Positions 8,077-18,089 of a stretch of DNA of 64,000 bases are shown here, in pieces. The position numbers were made by a program, and so were the translations under genes. The notes below the pieces were generated by a model, which ran no database searches, was not told the origin of the DNA, and worked only from the letters and a program-made list of their open reading frames with translations. Origin of the DNA: Polyangium spumosum (lineage in GTDB: Bacteria > Myxococcota_A > Polyangia > Polyangiales > Polyangiaceae); assembly GCF_009649845.1 (NCBI RefSeq), contig NZ_WJIE01000007.1, positions 496,001 to 560,000 on the forward strand. The letters are read 5' to 3'. How positions within the stretch are numbered: the first letter of the stretch is position 1; every line of letters starts with the position of its first letter.

Positions 8077-9834
8077 TCAGCGCGGATCGAGCTTGAGCAG
8101 CGGCGCGCTCGCGATCGGGCTCCAGGTGAACTCGCCGGCGAGCGAGTACACGAGCGCGACCGGGATCTCGTACCGATCCAGCGTGTACGTGATCGTCACC
8201 TCGAGGTCGTCGCTGCCCGTGACGAGCGCCTTGCACGCCTCGCCCACGGCCTTTCCATTCGACGCGCTCTTCGTCCCGCGGTTCGTCGCGATCTTCACGT
8301 CGGCGCACGGGAAGGCCTTCGCGAGCTTCTCGCGCTCGCCCTTGAGGCCATTCTTGTATTTCGTCTCGGCGGCGCTCTTCGCGGCCTTCGCCTTCGCCTC
8401 GGCCGCCTTCGCCTCGGCCACCGCCGCGGCGTCGCCGCCGTCCACCTGCGAAAGGTCCGCGGACGCCTTCTCGTATTCGCTCGACGCGATGTCGAACGGC
8501 ACCCGCAGCCGCCTGTCGATGCCGTCGCCCTGCAGGTGCAGGTTCCACGTCACGCTGAGCTTGCGTTGCCCCTTGGAGAGCGCCGTGTCGTCCGCGTGCT
8601 CGGTGATCGAGGCGCTCTTCACCGACCCGGTGAGCTCGTTCTTGGTGAAGCTCACCTCCGGCATCGCCCCCGGCACGTCCTCTCGCGTGATCCCGAGCAG
8701 GCTGAGCTTCGCCTTCGCCATGTCCTGGTAGACGACCTTGTTCTCCTTGACGTACACGAGGACGTTGCCCGACGCGTGCACCGCCTCGCCGGACGGGAGT
8801 TTTACCATTTGCAGCGTCATCGACTGCGGCGGCAGATCGAATTCGAGCGGCGGGCTCTCGAGGATGTCGGCCCGCGTGTACCGGATCGGATACCGCAGCT
8901 CGAGGTGCGTGAGCGGCACGGCGGGCGCGTCCTTGCTGGCGTCCTTGGCCGCCGTCATCGAGAGGACGTTGTACCGCGCGCTCCGATTGCCCTCCGCCTC
9001 CTCGCGGACGGGCACGAACGCCACGTGCCCGGACGCCTTGTCCCGGATCCGCACGGCGTCGCCGACGAGCGCGAGATCGAAGTCCGCCTCGTCGAACGTG
9101 GAGGCGTACGATTTCACGAACACCTTGTTCGCCTTGACCAGGACGCGTCCCCGGATCTGCGAGGGCGGCATGTCCGCGAGCACGACCGACTCGCACTCGT
9201 TTTTCCGCGCCACGAACCGGATCCGCTCGCCCGGCCGCCATACCCGCTCGTTCGTGGAGCTGCTCTCGTTCTTCCAGGCGGTGGGCTTCTCTCCCGTGAA
9301 GGGATCGGCCTTCGCGCCCTCGGGGACGTTGTTGAAATGGAGCGTGTACGTCGTGTTGTAATAATCGCCCACCGAGTCGGGGCCGAACTTGCACTCGACC
9401 TCGCGGTCCCCATTGAGGAACCGCACGTTCCCCTCCAACCACGCGTCCGAGAGGACCTCCCCCGTGTCGTTCGTCGCCTCGACGATGACGCCCACGCCAT
9501 ACGCCGAGTTCTGGTCGCGGGTGCTGTAGGTGCCGTTGTCGCGCACGTTCGGCATGGCGCGCTCGGACGAGAACGGGTGGAAGAGCTGCAGGTCCTTCAC
9601 GCTGACCTGGATGGTCCCGGTCGAGGGGGGCGTCGTCGGCTGCGCGACCGCCCCGCCGCCGCTCTCCCCGGAAGGCGCGGCGCCGCTCCCCGCGGGCGCG
9701 GCGGCCGACGGAGCGCCGGAGGTCGCCGGCGTCGCGCTCCCCGCGGCGCCCTCCTTGTTGCCACAGCCCGAGCCGGCCCCGACGAGGGCGGCGAGGAGAA
9801 CCCAGCTCATGCAAAAATGATTGTCCGGACGCAT
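8077..9834 (-). CDS. Large lipoprotein of unknown function
   Basis: A 585-residue protein. The N-terminal signal ends in GAGSGC (lipobox Cys at about 24). A long Ala/Ser/Gly/Pro-rich linker runs to about residue 75. A globular region of predicted beta-strands follows (IQVSVKDLQLFHPFS, GVGVIVEATNDTGEVLSDAW). Near residues 460-510 is an Ala/Lys/Glu-rich helical segment (AEAKAAEAKAKAAKSAAE) that could form a coiled coil. The last 60 residues again look beta-rich. A second in-frame ATG at 9810 would leave no positive charge before the hydrophobic stretch, so I prefer 9834. It is likely anchored in the cell envelope. No known family is recognised. Confidence 0.75.
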   Translation of the reverse strand: MRPDNHFCMSWVLLAALVGAGSGCGNKEGAAGSATPATSGAPSAAAPAGSGAAPSGESGGGAVAQPTTPPSTGTIQVSVKDLQLFHPFSSERAMPNVRDNGTYSTRDQNSAYGVGVIVEATNDTGEVLSDAWLEGNVRFLNGDREVECKFGPDSVGDYYNTTYTLHFNNVPEGAKADPFTGEKPTAWKNESSSTNERVWRPGERIRFVARKNECESVVLADMPPSQIRGRVLVKANKVFVKSYASTFDEADFDLALVGDAVRIRDKASGHVAFVPVREEAEGNRSARYNVLSMTAAKDASKDAPAVPLTHLELRYPIRYTRADILESPPLEFDLPPQSMTLQMVKLPSGEAVHASGNVLVYVKENKVVYQDMAKAKLSLLGITREDVPGAMPEVSFTKNELTGSVKSASITEHADDTALSKGQRKLSVTWNLHLQGDGIDRRLRVPFDIASSEYEKASADLSQVDGGDAAAVAEAKAAEAKAKAAKSAAETKYKNGLKGEREKLAKAFPCADVKIATNRGTKSASNGKAVGEACKALVTGSDDLEVTITYTLDRYEIPVALVYSLAGEFTWSPIASAPLLKLDPR

Positions 9835-9914
9835 CGCGGGCCACGGTCTGCGAAGTGGCCAGGCCTTGTCAAGCGATTTTGCGCCCGGACACTACGCGCC
9901 GATACAGCGACGGT

Positions 9915-12413
<2,499 letters not shown>

Positions 12414-12618
12414 CACGGTGAAGCTCCTCGCGCGAGTAGGCAAGCGCGTCATCGAAGACCCGGGGACACGCGGCGTCAAGCCCCTCTCGTGTCAATGGGC
12501 GCGCCCGCTTTCGTGCCGCACGGAACCGACCTCGACGGCGCTTGACGGCTCGCATGAAACTCCGTGAGATTGAATCCCTCCCCGCCATCCCGGCGAGGGA
12601 CACGCGCTGGAGATTGTC

Positions 12619-14442
12619 ATGCTTGCCAGAATCTCTCGTTCGGCTTCATTCGCCGCCGCCCCTGTGATCCTCGGAGTCCTCGGGGCGTTCGCGCTCGCGC
12701 AGGGCTGCGGCTCCGAGCCCAACCCGAGCACGAGCGGACCGACCTCGACGGGCACCAACGTGGGCGGCGCGGGCGGCGCAGGCGGCGGCGTCGGGGGCGC
12801 GGGCGGCGTCGGAGGCGCCGGCGGCAGCGGCGGCGCCGACGCGGGCCCGATGTGGGATCCGACGGTGGGATGGACCAACTTCCAGGAGAGCGCCGACACG
12901 CAAAAGATTCACGTATCGAGCGCAGACGGCAACGACGAGAACGACGGCCTCACGCCGGAGACCGCCGTCAAGACCATCAACAAGGGCAAGCAGCTCTTGC
13001 GCGACGGATATCCCGATTGGCTGCTCTTGAAGCGCGGCGACGCCTGGAACGAGGGGCTCGGCACGTGGACGCTCTCGGGCCGGAGCGCCTCCGAGCCGAT
13101 GCTCGTCTCCACCTACGGCGAGGCCGAGGCGCGGCCCTTGCTGAAGACGGGCGCGAAGCGCGGGCTCTACGCCGACCCCGGCAGCACGCTCGGGCACCTC
13201 GCCTTCGTGGGCCTGCATTTTTACGCGCATACCCGCGACCCCGATGGCCCCGATTTCGTGGGCCCCGCGGGCGACGAGGGCGTGATGTGGCTGGCCCAGG
13301 GCGAGGACCTCCTCTTCGAGGATCTGATGGTCGAGGCCTACACGGGCAACGTCAGCATCCAGGGCATTCAAGGCAAGATCACGAACGTCCGGCTGCGCCG
13401 CTCGGTCATCGTCGACGCCTACGAGATCGAAGACCCCGATCCGGACGTCCAGCTCGACAACTCCGAGGGCCTCTATGCGCAGAACGTCGACGTGCTCGTG
13501 CTCGAGGGGAACATCTTCGATCACAATGGCTGGAGCTCGCTCGTCCCGGGGGCGAACGCGACGAACTTCAACCACAACATGTACATCCAGTCGTCGTGTT
13601 CGAAGGTGACGATCCGCGGCAACATCTCGACACGCGCGGCGAGCCACGGGTTCCAGGCGCGCGCGGGCGGCGTCGTCGAGGGCAACCTCGTCATCGACAA
13701 CCCGATCGGCTTCTCGTTCGGGCTCACGAACGGCTCGGCGACGCCGGTCCCCGGCGGCGTCACGGGCAGCGTGATCGGCAACGTCGTGCGCGACTCGGGC
13801 GACATCACGGCGGCCGAGCCTCGCGGGGTCGGGATCCAGATCGGCAACATCAAGTCGGCGGTCATCGAGGGCAACATCCTCGCGCACGACAAGACGGAGG
13901 GCGGAAATCACGTCGCGTTCGAGCTCACCCGCAAATACGACCCGATGCAGGTGCCGAACGAGGCGATCACGGAGCTCACGATCCGGGACAACGTCGTCTA
14001 CGACTGGCGCGGCGGGATCCGCTTCTCCACGACCGCCCTCGTCAACGTGAAGGTGGAGGGCAACGATTTCCAGTCGCCGCTCCGGGGCGAGGAGCTCGTG
14101 CGCTTCTTCAACCAGGGCTACAACGCGGGCGTGACCTTCGCGAAGAACCGCTGGTACTCGAGCGCGCCCGAGAAGGGCTGGTTCGAGCTCGGCGCGAACG
14201 CGACGGGCCAATCGTATAGCGAGTGGCTCACGACCTCGAGCGAGACCGAGTCCTCGAACACCGCCGCCTCGTACCTCGACCCGGAGCGCAAGCTCGGCAC
14301 GTACCACGCGTCGATCGGCGAGGAGGGCACGTTCGAGGCGTACCTGGCCGAGGCCCGCAAGCAATCCCGCAAGAATTATCGATACGCGTACACCGCGGCG
14401 GGGCCGATCGTTTACATCCGCGAGGGTTTCGGCAAGAACTAG
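12619..14442 (+). CDS. Right-handed parallel beta-helix lipoprotein
   Basis: A 607-residue protein. Its signal ends in ALAQGC (lipobox Cys at about 30), followed by a Gly/Ala linker (VGGAGGAGGG). The mature part begins with IHVSSADGNDENDGLTPETAVKTI, the typical opening of secreted pectate-lyase-like beta-helix proteins. Irregular strand repeats follow (VLEGNIFDHNGW, VTIRGNISTRAAS, VIEGNILAHDK, LTIRDNVVYDW). Such folds occur in polysaccharide lyases and epimerases and in adhesins; the catalytic residues cannot be assigned here. It is divergent from the kelch gene across 205 bases. Export to the cell envelope is likely, with a polysaccharide ligand as an inference. Confidence 0.8.
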   Translation: MLARISRSASFAAAPVILGVLGAFALAQGCGSEPNPSTSGPTSTGTNVGGAGGAGGGVGGAGGVGGAGGSGGADAGPMWDPTVGWTNFQESADTQKIHVSSADGNDENDGLTPETAVKTINKGKQLLRDGYPDWLLLKRGDAWNEGLGTWTLSGRSASEPMLVSTYGEAEARPLLKTGAKRGLYADPGSTLGHLAFVGLHFYAHTRDPDGPDFVGPAGDEGVMWLAQGEDLLFEDLMVEAYTGNVSIQGIQGKITNVRLRRSVIVDAYEIEDPDPDVQLDNSEGLYAQNVDVLVLEGNIFDHNGWSSLVPGANATNFNHNMYIQSSCSKVTIRGNISTRAASHGFQARAGGVVEGNLVIDNPIGFSFGLTNGSATPVPGGVTGSVIGNVVRDSGDITAAEPRGVGIQIGNIKSAVIEGNILAHDKTEGGNHVAFELTRKYDPMQVPNEAITELTIRDNVVYDWRGGIRFSTTALVNVKVEGNDFQSPLRGEELVRFFNQGYNAGVTFAKNRWYSSAPEKGWFELGANATGQSYSEWLTTSSETESSNTAASYLDPERKLGTYHASIGEEGTFEAYLAEARKQSRKNYRYAYTAAGPIVYIREGFGKN

Positions 14443-14452
14443 CCGCCCGCCT

Positions 14453-15547
14453 TCACGGCCGCGGCGGCGGCGCCTCGAACCCCATGGCCACGAGCAGGCG
14501 CTCGAAATCCTCGAAAGGCATACTCCCGCCCGTCGCGCCCGGGTGCCCGTGGCCCGAGTCTCCGGTGAGCGGCGCGCCGACGCCGTGCAAATACCGCAAG
14601 AGGTCCCGCTCGGCGCGGCTCCGCATCGCGAAGTTCACGCGGCCCGGCAAGTAATCGTAATTCGCCGCGATCACGATCCGATCCGCGAACCGCGCGGCCG
14701 CGCGCTGGGCCACGAGCGGGTGCACCCGCGCGCCCGAGCGGAAGGGCAAGACCACGACGTTTCCCCCGAAATAGGGCCTCGCGCGCGCACACCGGAGGAC
14801 CTCCGCCGCGACCTCGGCCCGCGCCTCCCGGAGCTTCTCCACCCCCGGCACGCGCCCCTTCGCCACGTCCGCCGGATCCCGCGCGCGGAGCAGCACCTCC
14901 CAGGCCGACGTGATGTCGTGCGCGGCCGAGCGCCGCGGCGCATTGAGCAGCACGATCGCCTCCCGCAGGCTCGTGCGTGAAACCCCGCCCATCATCCGCT
15001 TCACCACGTCCGGCATGGGCTCGGCCCCGAGGTCCGCGACCGCGCCGAGCAGGCCGAGCCAGGCGCAATCCTGCAATGCGGCGACCTCGCGGAAGAGGTG
15101 CCACGCGAGCAGGCTCGTCGCCGCCACGGGCGGGTGGCCAAAGGCGCTCACCACGGTCGCGCCCGGCGGAAAACCACGCAGAGGCGCGTGATGATCGACG
15201 AGCAAGGTCGGAAGCCCCGCGACGATCGGCTCGCCGCGGCTGCCCATGTCGAGCACCACGAGCACGTCCGGCCGCGCGGCCACGATACGCGCCCGCAGCG
15301 CGTCCGTATGCACGTGCTCCCCCTTGCCCGGCAAGACGGCCACCACCTCGGCCCCCAGCCTCTCGAGCGCTCGAAGCGCGATCGCCCCCGCGGACAAACC
15401 GTCCACGTCCCCGTCGGGCACGAGCACGAAGCGACCACGCGTGTTCGCGCGGAGGAGCGCGCGCCCGGCCTCCATCGCCGCGGGATCCGCGGGCCATGCC
15501 TCGGCTCGTTCGTCCCTCGCTTCCCTCGTCTCGGCCGCGGCTCCCAT
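14453..15547 (-). CDS. DHH-family phosphoesterase
   Basis: About 364 residues from the ATG at 15547 (a GTG at 15556 is possible). It shows the DHH motifs in order: VLVPDGDVDGLSAG near residue 42, VLVVLDMGSRGEP, LLVDHHAPLRGFPPG (the DHH itself) and a C-terminal GDSGHGHPGATGGSM typical of DHHA1 substrate-binding domains. The family hydrolyses phosphodiester or phosphoanhydride bonds in short oligonucleotides, cyclic dinucleotides or single-stranded DNA (NrnA, GdpP and RecJ relatives). The order and size are nearest to stand-alone nanoRNase or RecJ-like cytoplasmic enzymes, and the substrate is not determined. It is convergent with the beta-helix gene, ten bases apart. Confidence 0.85.
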   Translation of the reverse strand: MGAAAETREARDERAEAWPADPAAMEAGRALLRANTRGRFVLVPDGDVDGLSAGAIALRALERLGAEVVAVLPGKGEHVHTDALRARIVAARPDVLVVLDMGSRGEPIVAGLPTLLVDHHAPLRGFPPGATVVSAFGHPPVAATSLLAWHLFREVAALQDCAWLGLLGAVADLGAEPMPDVVKRMMGGVSRTSLREAIVLLNAPRRSAAHDITSAWEVLLRARDPADVAKGRVPGVEKLREARAEVAAEVLRCARARPYFGGNVVVLPFRSGARVHPLVAQRAAARFADRIVIAANYDYLPGRVNFAMRSRAERDLLRYLHGVGAPLTGDSGHGHPGATGGSMPFEDFERLLVAMGFEAPPPRP

Positions 15548-15624
15548 GAAAACCACATCGGGCCCGGCCCGCGACTCGAATAGGGCTCCCGGATCGGGGG
15601 CGCCGGCGCTAGACGCTCGCCTCC

Positions 15625-16554
15625 ATGGAAACGTTTCGCCTCGGCTACGTGGCCCAGAGTTTGTCCTTGAAGATCGGCGCGAGCCACACCTGCCGCGTCG
15701 CCAACGCCACGCCCGCGCGCCTGCTCGACCTCGTCGCCCAGAACCTCGCGGAGCTCGAGCAGATCCTCCTTTTCAACGAGAAACACGGGATCCAGGTCTT
15801 CCGCATCGGCTCGGGGCTCGTCCCGCTCGCCTCGCACCCCGTGAACGAGCTCCGCTGGTGGAGGCACTTCCCGCGGGATTTCGACCGCATCGGCGAGATC
15901 GCGAGGCGCTCGGGCCAGCGGCTCTCCCTCCACCCCTCCCCGGCCGGCGCCTCGCTCGCCTCGGCGCGCCCCGAGGTCCGGGAGGCCGCGGAGAAGGAGC
16001 TGCTTTATGCCACGCGGGTCCTCGACATGCTCGGCCAGGGCCCCGAGGCGCGTGTCGTGCTCCACGTCGGCGGGGCCGCGCCCGATCGGCTCACCGCAAT
16101 GGTCGCCGCGCACCGGATGCTCGACGCCTTGCCCGACGACGCCCGCCGCCGCATCGCCATCGAGCACGACGACCGCACCTGGAGCGCCCGCGAGGTCTTC
16201 CCGCTCGCCCGCGAGCACGGCCTGCCGTTCCTCGCGGATCCGCTGCACAACGCGGTGTTGCCCTCGGATCCCGTGGTCCCCATCGCCGAGCTCTTCCGGA
16301 TGGCCAATTCGACCTGGCTGCCGCTCGGCCTCAGGCCCAAGCACCACCTCGCCAGCCAGAGGCCGGACGGCCCGCCCGGCGCGCACGCCGATTACATCGA
16401 CCCCAAGGATTACCGCGATGCCGTGGCGGCGCTCGAGGTGCCGAGCGATTTCATGATCGAGGCCAAGCAGAAGGACCTCGCGCTCTTCGAGCTCCGGCGC
16501 ACGCGCCTCGAGCCGGCAAAGGTGAAGCCGAAGCGCGCCCGCGCCGCCGCTTGA
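15625..16554 (+). CDS. uvsE: UV damage endonuclease UvsE
   Basis: A 309-residue TIM-barrel endonuclease that nicks DNA 5' of UV photoproducts. The opening RLGYVAQSLSL and VFRIGSGLVPLASHP match the UVDE family. Metal-binding blocks are kept: RLSLHP, VVLHVGG, IAIEHDD, the D..H pair in FLADPLHNAV, the K.H pair in RPKHHLAS, and the Glu in FMIEAKQKDLAL. The usual double His of 'DxHH' is replaced by LHN, but the spacing of D and the first His is preserved. The C-terminus is a basic tail (KVKPKRARAAA). It gives an alternative to nucleotide excision repair for UV lesions. Translation starts at the ATG at 15625. Confidence 0.9.
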   Translation: METFRLGYVAQSLSLKIGASHTCRVANATPARLLDLVAQNLAELEQILLFNEKHGIQVFRIGSGLVPLASHPVNELRWWRHFPRDFDRIGEIARRSGQRLSLHPSPAGASLASARPEVREAAEKELLYATRVLDMLGQGPEARVVLHVGGAAPDRLTAMVAAHRMLDALPDDARRRIAIEHDDRTWSAREVFPLAREHGLPFLADPLHNAVLPSDPVVPIAELFRMANSTWLPLGLRPKHHLASQRPDGPPGAHADYIDPKDYRDAVAALEVPSDFMIEAKQKDLALFELRRTRLEPAKVKPKRARAAA

Positions 16555-16611
16555 CCGCCCTCCCGAGAGAAACGGCACCCACGCCCCGGGGCAGCCGTGT
16601 TATGGGACGGC

Positions 16612-18000
16612 ATGCTCCCCCTTCCTCCCGAGGACGCAGGGCTCCCCACGATTCACCGGCTGCTCGTCCGGTTCGACGATGCCCTCACGAAGCTCGGCGT
16701 TCGCCCGAACGCCATGGAGCTCGAGCGCCCCACGTTCCTCGTGCACGAGGCCCTCTCCGGGCAGTCCCGCGAATTCCACAGCCACGAGCACGTCCTCACG
16801 ATCACGGAGGGGACGGGCCCCATCGAGACCCTCGCCGGCATCTTCCACGACGTCGTGTACGTGCAGGTGGATCAGGGGTTTCCGCGGATGGTGAACGACC
16901 TGCTCCGCCCCCTGCTCACGCCCGTCGACGGGACCGGTTATCGGCTCGGCCTCGGCGTGCTGGAGGATCCGACCACGGAGCTCGTGGCCCGGGTCTTCGG
17001 CCGCGAGCCCGGCGACGAGCTCACCCCGTACTCGGGCCTGAACGAGCTCGCGAGCGCCTTCGTCGCCGCCAAGTGCCTCTCGCCGCTGCTCTCGCCTCGC
17101 CACATCGCCGAGATCGCCGCGGGGATCGAGGCGACGATCCCGTTCCGCGAGGCGGCGGCCTTCGACCGCCTGGTCGGGCGCCTGCGCGACCTCGGGATCC
17201 CCGCGCTCGACGCGAATGCCTGCGAGGACGCGGTGCGCACGGCGGTGCGGCTCGCGAACCGCGACGTCGAGAACTTCGCCGAGGCCGATCCGGCGCGGTT
17301 CCTCGACAACACCTGGCGTCTCTTGCCCGAGACGAACCCCGCCCTCCACATGCCGAACGCCTATCGCAACGGCGAGTATCGCCTCGCCTTGCAGCGCATG
17401 GAGGGCTTCCTCGCGTCCCTCGAGGCAGAGCGGGTCTTCCATTCGTTCCGCGGCGAACCCTCGCCCGAGGTGCACGCCAGGAGGATCGCCCAGGCCCGCC
17501 GCAACATGACGCTCGCCGTACGATACCTCCGGGCCAAGCTCTACACGATCGCGCTCGTGGAGGCGTTTGCCTGCGCGACGGGCGGCGACGCGCCGATCGA
17601 GCTCTTCCTCGGGGGCCTGCCCGACGAGCACAACACGAACCCCCTGCGGGCCGAGCTCTTCCTGCAGCGGGCCCCGGGCGCCGCCGAGGACCTCGATCCC
17701 GTCCTGCTCCGCCTGCTCGAGGAGGGCCGCGCGAGCCCTTCGAGCTTCGACCTCGGCGCCTCCCCGTACACGGCGTTCCTCTACCGGGCGTTCGGCGAGC
17801 GCGCGCTCATGGAGCGGCTCGAATCCACGCGGCCGTGGATCCGGGGCAGGGTGCCGGCGAGTCATTGGCTGGCGAACCAGGCGTGCCCTCCGGTGGCCGC
17901 GCTCGCCCGCGCCATCGCCCGCGTGACCATGACGAGGCGCGAGGCGCTCGAAAAACTCGCCGACGAGATGAGCGCGGCCGTGGGCCGAGAACACCATTGA
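16612..18000 (+). CDS. HD-superfamily-like protein, possible metal-dependent hydrolase
   Basis: About 462 residues from the ATG at 16612; a GTG at 16597 is the alternative. Near residues 55-85 it has REFHSHEHVLTI and ETLAGIFHDVVYVQVD. An early His followed by a hydrophobic 'FHD' pair is the layout of bacterial metal-dependent HD phosphohydrolases. Later parts (LNELASAFVAAKCL, IAEIAAGIEATIPF, RRNMTLAVRYLRAKLY) are mostly helical, as expected for an HD fold, but the protein is longer than typical members. The substrate is unknown. It lies 57 bases after uvsE on the same strand, so co-transcription is possible. Confidence 0.6.
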   Translation: MLPLPPEDAGLPTIHRLLVRFDDALTKLGVRPNAMELERPTFLVHEALSGQSREFHSHEHVLTITEGTGPIETLAGIFHDVVYVQVDQGFPRMVNDLLRPLLTPVDGTGYRLGLGVLEDPTTELVARVFGREPGDELTPYSGLNELASAFVAAKCLSPLLSPRHIAEIAAGIEATIPFREAAAFDRLVGRLRDLGIPALDANACEDAVRTAVRLANRDVENFAEADPARFLDNTWRLLPETNPALHMPNAYRNGEYRLALQRMEGFLASLEAERVFHSFRGEPSPEVHARRIAQARRNMTLAVRYLRAKLYTIALVEAFACATGGDAPIELFLGGLPDEHNTNPLRAELFLQRAPGAAEDLDPVLLRLLEEGRASPSSFDLGASPYTAFLYRAFGERALMERLESTRPWIRGRVPASHWLANQACPPVAALARAIARVTMTRREALEKLADEMSAAVGREHH

Positions 18001-18089
18001 CGTCGCTCCCGGGGGACGCGTAGCCTGCTTATACGGAGCGGGATCCCGGGTTTTCCTCGGCAGAGCCCCCGCGAAGGACGAGACGTCCC